Positions 11,197 through 21,626 of a DNA stretch of 64,000 nucleotides are shown one piece after another. Positions within the stretch are counted from its first letter, which is position 1; each line of letters begins with the position of its first letter. The DNA is from Undaria pinnatifida (lineage: Eukaryota; Sar; Phaeophyceae; Laminariales; Alariaceae). The position numbers and the translations under genes were made by a program. The DNA lies in contig JABAKD010000025.1 in assembly GCA_012845835.1 (NCBI GenBank), forward strand, positions 15,911,966-15,975,965, in the 5' to 3' direction. The notes beneath the pieces were generated by a model, which saw nothing but the letters and a program-made list of their open reading frames with translations, was not told where the DNA came from and made no database searches.

Positions 11197-12149
11197 AATG
11201 AACTGTGATTTGCTTGTATCGTTGCTTCTCTTAGTCGTTATCCAGACTCTTTTTTAGATGGTGGCGTGACAGTTCCTTTTCTGCTGCGGGGTAAGCACTC
11301 CCCCTTTCCTGTAGTTTACTAGTAACAACCTGGTGTGGTCTGCCTGAGAGATGGTGGGTGTCCCGCTTTCATGGTTTCGGCTTGCTCGCACGCTGAATGT
11401 CAGCGATATATCTCAAATTAGCTTCTCCTTTAACATCTTGAGTGCCACCTTGCCACCTCTAGCAAGCACAAGGCCGCGTAGAGGGTGACGATGTCGTTCT
11501 TCTTATTACTCGGGTTCGCCGTGTGGTTGATTGAGTCGTCGTTTGAGTAGTAGGCGTAGTAGACCACGAAGCTGTTGTATTTAATGACGCTGATCTTGTT
11601 GATGATGCGGCTGTATAAGTGGCTGATGGCTTGTGAGGCTTATGATGATGACAACAATGATCAATGTAAACCAGATGAAGCGTGCTGTAATCCCGTGTTC
11701 GCTTGGTCATTGCGCTTTGGTGTCGCTCGTAGAAGACGATTTGCGGGCTTGCTGTTGTTGTTGTCATGAAACTGAAGCAGCCGGCGACGCTTAACTTTGT
11801 GATGAAGCAAGCACAGCTACTGAAACTGATGTCGCACCAGTTGCCGCTAGTCCTGCTGAAACCGCCTTTGTTGTGTGTAGTAGTGGTGAGGTTGATGTAG
11901 CTTCCGCCAGATTTTGCTGATTACGGTGCTGTTCACAATAAATTTTATAATGCTGCCGATGATGCTTTCTCCGTGTCTTGATCCACTGAAGGTTCCGTGT
12001 AATGATTTGCTGAACGCGCCATTTCCGTTTGCCGGGAAGGCGTTGATAATCGTGGTGATAACGGCACTGTGACGGATGATGGGTAGCTGATGGGAGAAGC
12101 AGTCGTTGAGAACCTGACGGGCGTGAGCCGCGATTAATGTATAGCTTAT

Positions 12150-12690
12150 GGGATAATGAAGAATTACTAGAACAATATTAAGTAGAAGAACACGAAGTAG
12201 CTGCGGTAGTCTCAGACGTAGTTTCCGTTGGAGACATTATAGCTAAGCTTTTTTTGCTGCTCCACGACTTCCATATCATTTTCGACGCGTCCCTCCAATG
12301 AGCCGTGTCCGGTAGGCCCACGACTTTGAAAATATGTTCTAACTTTATCGCCTTTTCTTCCACTTTGAACGGCTTTTCAGTCGTCCGTGGTCTGCCCAAA
12401 CAGTCCAAGCGTAGCCCGTGGAGGTTCTTCTCCCCCTCGCTCACTGATGTCCGAACATGCTAGGCTGTTTCGTAGAGTGATCGATGGTCTTGGCTTCCCG
12501 TTCAGCCTGGATGAGGAATACTTCTGTCCACTTGGTGTACTCGTCGGTGATCATGCTCACGTACCCGAAGTCTCCCAGCGCTGTAGAGATAAAACTGGCC
12601 CTATCAAATCGGTGTAGACCAGCCCGAACGTACTGCTTGTGTTGAAGTTGGCTTTGTTCGGTGAGCTCGTTGGGTACCTTTCCCAATTGC
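12150..12690 (-). pseudogene. Copia integrase fragment
   Basis: Minus-strand reading gives the integrase core start VYTDLIGPV, with the first catalytic Asp. A frameshift follows, then TALGDFGYVSMITDEYTKW and TEVFLIQAEREA, the usual beta-strands and amphipathic helix after the first Asp in copia integrases. The second Asp and the Glu are not readable. The remaining frame down to 12,178 is basic and has no certain match. Confidence 0.7.
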
Positions 12691-12849
12691 GCAGACGTCG
12701 CAGTCCGACATTCCCTCGACGAAGTGCATCCCGTTGCTGTCCGTCTTTATGCGTAAAGCGTTGACCTATGTACCTAGCAAAATTTGGATCCTACTCCACC
12801 TAGTTGTTAGTGCTGTTGAGTATGATACTAATGCACTCTTGCTCTGCAC

Positions 12850-13404
12850 TAGTCGTCGGAATGATTAAACGTTCTGTGCAGAGAGGACCATTTAGAATAC
12901 CCTTCCTTCCTAGCCTTCTTGAAGTTGGGGTTGTACTTGAGACAGTCCGCCTTGCGAGGTCCAAACTGATCACTGAGGTTGTCCTGGGCTTGCATGGCGA
13001 CCCCGCACCCTGAAATCGATGGCGTGCTTAAAGAACGTGGGAGAAAGACTGCGTACATGTTACTCATCGTTGATGTAATGTCCTCCAGTCCGAAGTCGTT
13101 ATCCCTGAAGCGACGAAAACGGCGACACGAACCGACGAAACTCCACACGCGTCCATGTTAGTAAATCGCCCGTCCCAGTTCTTCGTAGAGCTCCTGACGA
13201 GTCTCGTTGCTGGCCGGGTTGTATTCTCCTCGAGCGCCTTCCAGGTCTCGTGTCCGTTTCCGAGATCATCTTCCGGGGTCTTGCCCTCATGACGTCGTAA
13301 ACTGCAGAGACTTCCTCATTCGTAGGTAATAAGAGTACTGAGTTGGCATTGTTCCACCGCCACCGCCAATTGGCCAAGTTGGCGCCAAGTGTTTGATTGG
13401 GCAT
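12850..13404 (-). pseudogene. Copia gag-like fragment
   Basis: Two overlapping minus-strand frames carry gag-like text by position: LPTNEEVSAVYDVM upstream, and YINDEYVRSLSPTF in a shifted frame. It lies upstream of the integrase piece in the same strand and order as copia gag. No zinc knuckle is readable. The assignment rests mainly on order and helix-rich composition. Confidence 0.4.
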
Positions 13405-13634
13405 TTCCTGTCCATTATAACGTCGTAGATGGCTGGAGTTGACATGTTGAGGTGTACCTTTACCTTTGATTTCCAGTCGTGATAGCCGCGCTTATCGTTC
13501 CCCTCAAACCGCGGGATGCTTTTTGCTATTGTCGCAATTTCTTCGTGCTTCTTTCTTTCATTGTAATAAGAGTTTTTTTTTTATTGCGCCGCACCTATGT
13601 GGTACTGTGTACTGCTGTAATTTCGAACCGCAAC

Positions 13635-13778
13635 CTAACAAAATGTATGATTAGTCAAGGAAATGTATTCGTGGTACCAGTTAGAGCGAGCGTACCCGGT
13701 ACGAGCGAGAACAACTTTGCGCTTGGTCTTAGCCGCAGCTGGTGCGAGCTTTCTGCCACCCTTGCGGGTCTGAGACAT
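13635..13778 (-). CDS. Small very basic ORF (47 aa)
   Basis: From an ATG with an in-frame stop shortly upstream, 47 codons read a lysine/arginine-rich start (MSQTRKGGRKLAP, then AAAKTKRKVV) followed by an aromatic segment (SNWYHEY). The N-terminus resembles histone tails in composition, but the order does not match H2A, H2B, H3 or H4. It lacks a known domain. An overlapping frame reads VKQVHKAVAEDLPRATVK just upstream, and a diverged copy of that stretch lies at 13,950-14,050. Either may be exons of one unrecognised gene. Confidence 0.25.
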   Translation of the reverse strand: MSQTRKGGRKLAPAAAKTKRKVVLARTGYARSNWYHEYISLTNHTFC

Positions 13779-14299
13779 CGTAACTTTACGGTCGCTCTTG
13801 GGAGATCTTCAGCCACAGCTTTGTGGACTTGTTTGACGAACGCCGCATTTGGTAGAGCATGCACCAACTTGCGCGGGATTGTATTGTTATCTTCGCCGCG
13901 GTTCACATCGTGCGCGCATTCAGCCACCGTAGTGCTTTAATGTACAGTGGGCTTTGACACCGTAGCTTTACGATATGCGCTTCCATGCTTTCCTATTGCG
14001 GTAGGTATGAGCTTCAGCCACGACTTTGTGGGCTTGATTTACCGGCGTAACACTTGAGTCCAACTATCGTCCCGAGAGTGTATCTTTGCAATTCTCAACC
14101 CGAAAAAAGCGGAACTTCGAACGAAACTACTCTCACGCTATGAATCAGTCACTGGTGGCTCAGCGCGCTATGCAGACGCTGTCTCGTATATACGCGCGGT
14201 ACACGAGCTCTTCCTAGAACACAGTATAGTTATATCAGCAATAGTAAAGTATCAGTCTGTTGCCATGCCGCGTTTTGACTAATTACTGCTGTTCTCGAT

Positions 14300-14557
14300 T
14301 TAATAACCTCTTGCTGTTGTACGTAAAGCTTCCTTGAAACCTCGCCGCTCTTTGATGATGAAGCAGCTGTCCTCCTCGTAGTAAAATTCTAGCAAGAATA
14401 GATTGTCGGGGACGTCTTCCCAACGGACTTGTTGTGCGCGTCGCGTATGTCGAGGCTCATAACCTGTTCGATATTCGGTTGAGATACCTTTGGCAAGTGG
14501 TAGCACAGGCTTACGCTGGTAGTGGTCAAATGTCTTTGCTGGCACTTGGAACTCAAA
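14300..14557 (-). CDS. Hypothetical ORF fragment
   Basis: A minus-strand frame of about 85 codons after a stop, with a GTG but no ATG. It reads a mixed charged sequence with AQQVRWEDVPDNLFLLEFYY and CFIIKERRGFKEAL. Composition is protein-like, with alternating hydrophobic and charged residues and little simple sequence. I recognise no family. It could be one exon of a host gene or a retroelement linker. Confidence 0.25.
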   Translation of the reverse strand, partial: FEFQVPAKTFDHYQRKPVLPLAKGISTEYRTGYEPRHTRRAQQVRWEDVPDNLFLLEFYYEEDSCFIIKERRGFKEALRTTARGY

Positions 14558-14559
14558 TA

Positions 14560-15250
14560 TGTTTCATTTTGGAAAATGCCGCTTGTGGGTAAGGAGAAGG
14601 TAAAACCCAGGCGTAGAAAACAGGAGAGGACACAGGAAAGTGACCGAAGTGGGCCTAACCATCATCTGATTTGGACGGCCTAATACCCATGTTACGGACA
14701 GATGTACTCTATGGGTGGTTGCCTGACCTACCTACAACAACGTTTCCTGAGGCTTGCTCGTGGGAACTTAGTTACGTCAACGTCCTGACAGTCAACCTGA
14801 AATAACATTCCCTGGATGTTGCTTAACGTATGTTATTGAGCTGCATTCTTGCTCGTATCTAACCACACCGCATTGCTTGTACGTACCACCGCTTAGGTAG
14901 ACCGACTGCATAACGTTGACCACGATGTTTCTGCAATATTGTCGGTACTCTATGCTGCTGAGCATTGAATAGGTATACTGCTGTACAGTTGTAGTCGCTA
15001 CTAAACATATATCACGATAATGGGCTGCTGTTTCCTACTTCTTACCGCTCCAAGAACCGCAGTGTTTTCTCAGAACCTCGTGCGGTGGGTTCGCGAACCG
15101 TTCGGGATTCGTTCGCTGACTGGGACAGACGACCCATATCACTATCTTCGAAAAAATAGTATAGTGCGAGGAACACACGCACACCTATCGATAGCCCGCA
15201 AAGGTGGATAAGCTATCAATACCACGGCAACTATGACGATCGTGATAGCC
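14560..15250. other. No gene recognised
   Basis: No frame above about 65 codons and no repeat or RNA signature seen. Confidence 0.4.
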
Positions 15251-15252
15251 CC

Positions 15253-15590
15253 TCAGCCGGTTACCCCGGTGCTCTACTACTTAATCTCGAAAGCTTAGAG
15301 AGTTGGTTGTAGGGCTTGAATCCCACCTGGTTGGGTCTTTGCGTTTAGGTAGCAAAACAAATAAATGAACTGCTGAGGACGCCAAGCAGCTAGCATCGTA
15401 GGTAGGCATCATCAGATGCGAGTGAACGAAGAAAACGTTGTCTGGAATATCCACGTGATAAAACCGAACGCACGCGCCGTAGTGGGGATGGGAGAGAAGC
15501 GCCTGCCTAGTGATTCAGGATCTTAGTTGTGTAACGTTACGTAGAAAACTAGTGTTTGTGGAGGCGTGCAAGAGATTCTCATATCATAGG
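15253..15590 (+). mobile_element. tRNA-headed SINE, copy B
   Basis: Same blocks in the same order as copy A: CAGCCGGTTACCCCGGTG head, a B-box-like TTGAATCCCACC, then AAAACAAATAAATGAACTG, GCCAAGCAG, AGCATCGTAGG, AGATGCGAGTGAACGAAGAA, CACGTGATAAAACC, CGTAGTGGGGATGGGAGAG and ATTCAGGATCTTAGT. The 3' end is too diverged to place exactly. Confidence 0.6.
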
Positions 15591-16029
15591 CGAATTTCGT
15601 TGATCCTTCCGAGAGACGGAAAAATATGATAGCCCGAGAGCAGTGATGGAAGAGCTGTCGCGCTTGCCAGAGACGGTCGCCTGGGGCACAGGGGGGCGAG
15701 AGCGCGTAGCACTGTAGGATTACAAGGAGTCAAGTAGCGTGCCCATTAGAATTGATCGACTCTCGCTGACAGCACGGGTTCTGCCGTCTGCCGTCAGGAA
15801 AGGCCGAAGAAGGGGGGGACAGGGGCGAGAGAAGATAGTAGCCCCTGCGCAGACGCCGAAAGGTCTGTGGGACTGCGCAATGCACCCGCACCCGGAAGGC
15901 GTGCTACGATAGAGGTGCACCACTCTTTTTCTGAGGCCTTTTCACTTTCGGAGCTTAACACCTCTCCCAAAAACTGATTTGGGGAAAACAAAATTGCTGC
16001 CGGATAATACTTCCCAGAGTCTAGGTATG

Positions 16030-16150
16030 CAACGAGAATCATGGACAAAACATAACAATTTTCAGACGATTTGGGGTTAAGGAACCCCGTCATTAAAATG
16101 CTATTTCAGACGAAAAGTGCTACCTCTATCGTAGCACGAGTCCAGGGTTG
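16030..16150 (+). repeat. Dispersed repeat shared with 63.77-63.89 kb
   Basis: Shares GACGATTT, GGGTTAAGGA, CCCCGTCATT, then GTGCTAC, then ACCTCT, CG, AGCACG with the sequence near the right end of the window. Same orientation, with small indels. It lies just outside the 93-bp array and may be the edge of a larger element. Confidence 0.6.
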
Positions 16151-16249
16151 TTGTCGCCGGCCGTGTTTCACGGTAAGAATCATTTTCCGCGAGGCAAAAA
16201 CAATCCAGGACGCAGCGGAGCGTTTGAAGTAGTCAAACTTCCATGGTGG

Positions 16250-17428
16250 CAGGAAGAAAAACGCATAGCAGCGGTTCGCAGACCGAACAGACATCGGTGT
16301 TGCGAACCTCTCGCACGACGGCACCAACCTACTGGCTTTGTGCGAGCATAGACAAAGGTTACCTTATATTGCAGGCCGAACAGACATCGGTGGTGCCAAA
16401 CTCTCGCACCACAGCACAGAATAGCAGGCTTTGTGTGAGCGGAGACGAAAGTTAACGTATTTCGCAGGCAGAGCAGACATCGGTGGTGCGAAACTCTTCC
16501 CACCACAACACGGTATAGCAGGCTCTGTGTGAGCAGAGACAAATGTTGCCGTATTTAGCGGACTAAACAGACATCGGTGGTGCGAAACTCTCACACCCCA
16601 GCACAGGCTCCCTGTGAGCAGAGGCGAAGGTTACTATATTTTCCCAGACCGAACAGAAATCGGTGGTGCGTAATTCTAATATCGCAGCACAGAACAGCAG
16701 GCTTATTGGAGGCAGAGACGAGGGTTACCTTGCTTGCGTCGGAACAGCAGGTCAGATCAACCCAGAAATCCAATTTCCGCTCAGCTTATAGCACGGAGGT
16801 TCAAACAAGCACGATTTGTGTGAGCAGAGACGAAGGTTACCTCATTTCGCAGAACCAACATACGTCGGTAGTGCGGAACGCTCTCACCACAGCACAGAAC
16901 AGCAGGCTTGCGTGAGCAGAAACAAAGGTTACCTCATTTGTCGATCCAAACAGACATCGGTAGTGCGGAACTCTCACATCACGAAACATGACACAGTTGG
17001 CTTTGTGTGAGCACAGACGAAGTTTGCCTCGTGTCGCGAATCGAACAGGCATCGGTGGTGCGAAGCTCTCACACCACAGCACTGAACAGCGGGCGTTGTG
17101 TGAGCAGAGACGAAGGCTACTGCAATTCCCGAACCGAACAGAAATCAGTAGTGCGGAACTCTCACACCACAGCACTGAACAGCAGGCTTTGAGTGAGCAG
17201 AGACGACGGTTGCCTTATTTCGCGGACCGAACAGACATCGGTGGTGCGGAACTCTCACACCACAACACTGAACAGCGGGCATTGCGTGAGCAGGGACGAA
17301 GGCTACCTTATTTCGCGAACCGAACAGACATCGGTACTGCGAAACTTTTCACACCACAGCACAAACCAGCACGCTTCGTGTGAGAAGAGACAAACGTTAC
17401 CTTATTTCGCGAACAGAACAGGAATCGG
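16250..17428 (+). repeat. 93-bp tandem repeat array, about 13 units
   Basis: The word CAGACATCGGTGGTGCG recurs near 16,288, 16,380, 16,473, 16,568, 16,655, 16,865, 16,951, 17,046, 17,138, 17,230, 17,325 and 17,418, with one aberrant unit around 16,750. Each unit also carries ACCACAGCACAGAACAGCAG and GAGCAGAGACGAAGG. Unit length is mostly 92-95 bp. Since 93 divides by three, frames stay open on both strands; they are not evidence for a protein. The array ends exactly at the copia LTR. Confidence 0.85.
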
Positions 17429-17637
17429 TGTTAGCAGAGTTCGGATGCCCTGACCGCCACGCGGTCTCACGAGGTTTGATATCTTCGTTGTGATAGAGGA
17501 CAGAGGGGAGAGAAGGAGCAGAGAGTGGAGTGCCAGGGCTCTCCTCTCAAGAGAAACCTTGCCTACAAACGCCTACAAATACATACGAACCCTCTACAAC
17601 TCATGAAACCGTCGTGCTGTGACGATCCGAACTAACA
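17429..17637 (-). repeat. Copia element 2, 3' LTR (209 bp)
   Basis: In the minus sense it starts TGTTAGTTCGGATCG and ends ATCCGAACTCTGCTAACA, so the termini are TGTTAG...CTAACA. It lies 320 bp beyond the pol stop codon, where a 3' LTR should be. No second copy is found upstream of gag. Confidence 0.7.
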
Positions 17638-17958
17638 CCATCCTTGGCTGTTCACAGCAGTGACGAGACCGAATTGGCACCCAAAACAACAAGCTAGGAC
17701 CTAAGAACAGCCAGCGACAGTCTTGCAGGAGGAAACCCGGCCACCGGGTCAAAACCCCCTGTCTGTATGTCATACATCATCCAAAACCATTGTGATTGGA
17801 ACAATGGCTGCATTCAAACGATGACCATGGCCAGAAACTAAAATGCCCAAGTAGCGCCCTACTCACCCATGCTCCTCACAGTAGCATGGGGTAGCGGCCT
17901 GACGAACTTTTCCTCACTTGACTCAAACATGGTACCCGTCAAATAATTATCACACCCC

Positions 17959-18215
17959 TTACTCATCCTCCAACGGTGAGTTCAACAAAAACTCACCGTG
18001 AAATCTAAAAGGGGTCGCAGCAAGGGACTTCCCTAAAATACCCGCGTGCTGCTCTTCCGAAGTTACGAATTGAATATTAATCTCCTTGGCACCAAGTAAC
18101 TCTCGGACGAAATGGAAATGCACGTCGATGTGCGTCCTCCACGCTAAACTATGAGAGTTCCCAGCCAGAGCTATGGCCCGCTGATTATCTTCGAAACCTC
18201 AGACACACGATTCAC
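17959..18215 (-). pseudogene. Copia 2 RNase H, C-terminal half
   Basis: Reads the RNase H end of copia polyproteins: EDNQRAIALAGN with the catalytic Asp of the DN motif, then WRTHIDVHFHFVRELLG, then INIQFVTSEEQHAGILGKSL, ending LLNSPLEDE and a stop. One stop (TGA) lies a few codons before the DN motif. The frame is continuous to the polyprotein end, so the terminus is intact. The N-terminal half lies beyond the inserted MITE. Confidence 0.9.
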
Positions 18216-18218
18216 TTA

Positions 18219-18785
18219 GGCCACTGTTTATGGCACCCCGATGTAGGCCATAGATCTTGATCTCTTCAAGATTCGTCTACAGTAGGATCTGTGTACACCG
18301 CATGTGGAGACGAATGTTGGTTTTGACAATTTCCAACATCGGAAAATGCAACGAAAAGGGGTGCTTCGTCCCGATCTCAGGCTAAGATCGGGACGAGTTA
18401 TTTCTTCTCCAGATGTTTATCGAGGTTAAGCCGCAGTTTTTCCCCCGCGCGCACACACGCACACAATAGCAGTAATTCGCGAATATGCGGCAACCCCCTT
18501 GGCCATTTGCCGAGCAGCTGTCGCTTGACCCTCCCGCACCTCTAGCGTCATGGTCTGTAGCATGTTGTGGCGCTGCGGCGCGTTTTTGTGTGTCGGCTTT
18601 TCGAAATCGTGCAACAACCCTTTTGAAAATGCCAACGAATATATTGACCATTGCTGTTAGCTCCTGCATCTCGCTTTTAACAAACACACTGTTTGGAAAT
18701 ATTACGATGGCATCTTTATCTTTAGCCGGCAAAAGGAATGCCAGGAACATCTGTGGCCTGGATCGGGGTACCATAAACAACGGCC
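18219..18785. mobile_element. PIF/Harbinger (Tourist)-like MITE, 567 bp
   Basis: Imperfect terminal inverted repeats: GGCCACTGTTTATGGCACC on the left and, on the opposite strand at the right, GGCCGTTGTTTATGGTACC, continuing CCGAT..AGGCCA.AGAT. A TTA trinucleotide flanks each end. Removing the element plus one TTA rejoins the RNase H frame exactly. TTA/TNA duplications and GGCC..TGTTT termini are typical of Tourist-type elements. It contains no transposase. Confidence 0.8.
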
Positions 18786-18788
18786 TTA

Positions 18789-19388
18789 GCTCTGGACAAA
18801 TACACAATAATACTGCGCCCGTAAACAAAGCCTCCTTGACCCCTTCACCCAGCGCTACCTATTCTGCTTCCGCTGTAAAAAACGTAATGCACCTCTGCGG
18901 GCTACTTGCCCAACGACGGCAGCACCCTCCAAGGCAATTACCGTCCCCGACACCGAGCGCCTGCCATTAGATTTGTTGGCGTAGTCGGCATCACTATATG
19001 CAGTGAGATCCAATGCCGAACCCCTTACAAAAGTCAACCCCATGCCCCTTGTCCGGTGGAAGTTTGCCATGATCTTCAGAACTGCTTTCCAGTGCCTGCC
19101 GGTGGGGTTGAGAGAATGGCGCGCCACAGTACGCACCGTGTTCGAGATGTCTGAACGCGTCATGATCGACAGCCACATCAGACTGCCCACAGCCTCCCTG
19201 TACGGCCAATCTCCCTTTGGTTTGCCCTCCTCGCTTAGACCTAGTTCAACGCCAGGGGTTGCGGGGATGTTAGAGGATGAGTTCGCACCAAACCCCTTCG
19301 GCATGTTTTCAACGGAAGCCTTCTGTGTGATCTCCAACGTGCCCGTGCCCAATTCCCAGCTACGCTTGAAAGCGCAACCAGTATACAA
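18789..19388 (-). pseudogene. Copia 2 RT C-terminus and RNase H start
   Basis: Reads YREAVGSLMWLSIMTRSDIS, then RHWKAVLKIMA, then the RNase H first catalytic motif AYSDADYANKSNGRRS and SGTVIALEGAAVV. A frameshift moves reading to TFFTAEAE followed by a stop where copia has Tyr (AEAEY), then VALGEGVKEALFTGAV and LLCICPEL at the MITE border. Order and spacing match intact copia. Confidence 0.85.
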
Positions 19389-19426
19389 GTGAATTCGTCG
19401 AGGTTTTTCGTTGGAAACTTAGTTTT

Positions 19427-20070
19427 TTACGCGGAACGGAAGTCGCTGCATGCCTCGCCCGATCCTCCAATCACTATGTCATCTCTATGAACGGTCATTT
19501 CTACCTTGCCATCCACAAATGTGCGGAAAATACAAGGATCAATCGTACGCTGTGCCATACCGTATTCTACCACGGTCTCTACCAGTAGTCCGGTCCACTG
19601 CCGTCCGCTCTGCTTTAGACCATGTAGTGTCCCGTTGAGGCGATCAATATTTGCTGACATGTCACCACATTAGTCAGGTAGTTTCATGTATATCTCAGCG
19701 TCGAATTGCGCGCAAACAAAAGCTTGTGCAGCGTCTAAAAGATAAATCTTCAGACCGTGTTCATTTGCAACGGCCGCCAGAATTTCAATCGACGCTGACG
19801 ATGGGGTTGATGCAAACATTCGGAAGTAATCTACGTCTTGCACCTGGTTTAATCCCTGACCCAAACGTCTTGCTTCGTCTTCACTACCATACTATTTTTG
19901 TGAGTCGTATAGGAGGATACCCATTCGCACCGGCAGGTTTGCGCCCTCGCGGCTGTGTCGCGGCTTCGTATGTCCCAGTCATTTTGTGGCCGTCCAATTC
20001 ACTCTTCATGGCTTCATGCCACGCCGCTTTGTGTTTTGAACGCTTTACATCTGCTACGGACTACAGGGGC
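19427..20070 (-). pseudogene. Copia 2 reverse transcriptase core
   Basis: Upstream to downstream on the minus strand: AAWHEAMKSELDGHKM (start of the RVT_2 domain), a stop, then GLNQVQDVDYFRMFA, SIEILAAVANEHGLKIY with LLDAAQAF and AEIYMKLP. After another stop come RLNGTLHGLKQSGRQW, then VEYGMAQRTIDPCIF and MTVHRDDIVIGG. The catalytic box is HRDDI where functional copia enzymes have (Y/H)VDD, so one position is altered but both Asp remain. At least three breaks make it non-functional. Confidence 0.9.
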
Positions 20071-20363
20071 GTTTGTCAATCTTTTAAGAAGCCACTCGGC
20101 ATGCAGACGAGTAACTCACCCTCTGTTTTGTTTCACAGAAGGTCCTCCAGCCATCATGGTCATTGCGTCCTCCGTCGTCTAAGATGCACTCTCCAGTATA
20201 CTCCCAAACTCCGTCCATTTCTGCACCGCCGCAGACATTGCCTCCTCGATCGCACGCTGACGTTGAGCAATTCCATCATCCAGACGTTGGCTCTGACTCT
20301 GGGTCCGGCCCCTTACAGTTGATGGTAGCCGTCCACAGCTACTGAGCTCGTGAGCTGCCCTCC

Positions 20364-20954
20364 TCAACAGGACCGCGGGGGGATCATCGTCGTTCTCTTG
20401 GTCGGTGCTGGAGGCTGCTCATGCGCCCGAGTCGCTTTCGAACCTCCCTGTGCCGACACCGAGGAGGCGTTCACCGCGCCCCCTTGAGAAGAGTCCATCG
20501 TCTCGACTGTTTCGGCCCTCGCTGCCGGGCTTGAGGAGGCGTCCACCGCTCCCCTTTAAGACGGAGCCCATCATCTCGGCTGTTCCGTCGCCAGCATCGC
20601 CGGCGGCAGAGTTTCTTGTGCACGCTCCCGCAAGAGCATGTTCAGATCAATTCCCCACGCCACGTCGAGGCCCGTCAAGCGATTCAGGCCTTCGTCCGGC
20701 TCGTTCATCACCCCCCACACACCCCGGCTTGACGTGCCTTCGTCGTCGGCCTCGGACCCCCCCTTCTTCCTGAGACATGTCGTCTGGGCCGGTACAGGTG
20801 GTGCAAGCGACACCCGTTGCCACGTGACAGGACGCGTGATAAGCAGGGCACGGTGTTTGGTCAGCACACGTACGGCGTCTCGAAAGTAGTCCGGAGCAGG
20901 GCCCAGGAAAACCCACACCTGCGCGTTCGCCTGGGACTTGTTTTCCCTATTCAC
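20364..20954 (-). pseudogene. Copia 2 integrase C-terminus / linker
   Basis: The frame reads AQVWVFLGPAPDYFRDAVRV, LTKHRALLITRPVTWQRV and then a Pro/Ser/Asp-rich linker. The segment corresponds to the C-terminal part of copia integrases, which ends with a TRxVTW motif before the linker to reverse transcriptase. The linker continues with shifted frames to about 20,180. Confidence 0.75.
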
Positions 20955-21020
20955 CTTGCAGCAGCCAGGCTTGAGGAAAGGTATAAGCTCTACCGGGGGA
21001 GTTTAATCGTACCACATCTC

Positions 21021-21347
21021 TTACGGCGACTGGTTTGATGGGTTAGCGGACATTGCTGGGCGGTTCAAGGCATCGCACGCCCAGTTCGACGCCTCGGCCC
21101 ACAACGATTCCGTTGCCGGCAATTGCGCTCCGGGAAAAGGTTCACGAGCCTGAATTCGACCCGCGATTGCGGCTGTCTCAATCAAACCTAGCGCGCGCTC
21201 GGCTACGCCATTGAATTGAGAGCTGTTGACGGTAGTGAATGCCTGTGTGAGGCATCGCGTTCTACATAGGTCACCAAACGTTCCGCCGCGAAATTCACCG
21301 CTCCCGTCGGATCGGACGATCACCACCCGTAAATGGCCACCGTCTGC
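21021..21347 (-). pseudogene. Copia 2 integrase core, second part
   Basis: Reads VVIVRSDGSGEFRGGTF with the second catalytic Asp (RSD), then AFTTVNSSQFNGVAERALGL with the catalytic Glu in AER, and WAEASNWACDALNRPA. Both active-site residues are preserved. The upstream border is the MITE. Confidence 0.9.
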
Positions 21348-21351
21348 ATGA

Positions 21352-21622
21352 GACCAAGGCTACGGTAGGGGGGGTACTCCCGTTTTCACTGGTGTGTTTC
21401 AGCCAGTCGCACGAGTGACTCTGTACCTCACGGATGAAAATGGTTTAGGTAGTTGTTTTGGAGCAGCTTAGAATACCTTTGCATTGCGGATCGATTTCGT
21501 CAATACAAAACATGAAGAAAATGTAAGATAGCAAAATAGCAAAGGGGTTACTCGCGCGAGTAACCCCTAGCCACTGAAATTCAAGGCCCAAAAAGGGACC
21601 CCCCTACCGTAGCCTGGGTCAT
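21352..21622. mobile_element. 271-bp MITE inside copia 2 integrase
   Basis: Terminal inverted repeats GACCAAGGCTACGGTAGGGG and, from the other end, GACCCAGGCTACGGTAGGGG. Flanking ATGA (TCAT on the coding strand) is duplicated, and excising the element with one ATGA restores the integrase frame. It has a 26-bp perfect palindrome near its right end and no coding capacity. A related, more decayed element lies at 62.83 kb. The superfamily is not certain from a 4-bp duplication. Confidence 0.75.
21543..21568. repeat. 26-bp perfect palindrome in the MITE
   Basis: Each half is AGGGGTTACTCGC and its complement; the centre is GCGC. It could extrude as a 13-bp stem. Confidence 0.9.
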
Positions 21623-21626
21623 GAGT

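Larger units (their letters stand above)
10853..13430 (-). mobile_element. Decayed Ty1/copia element 1
   Basis: Three collinear minus-strand pieces of a copia polyprotein, in order gag-like, integrase, RNase H end, are spread over 2.6 kb where an intact element would need about 4.5 kb. Stops and frameshifts are frequent and the reverse transcriptase core is missing. I find no pair of LTRs, so the outer borders are those of the last readable coding sequence. Confidence 0.65.

Noticed and set aside
16988-17383. 131-codon ORF and others in the 93-bp array
   Set aside because: Unit length divisible by three keeps several frames open on both strands; unit divergence shows no coding bias that I can see.
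16250-17428. CRISPR-like array
   Set aside because: Units are contiguous 93-bp tandem repeats without unique spacers, in a eukaryotic setting.
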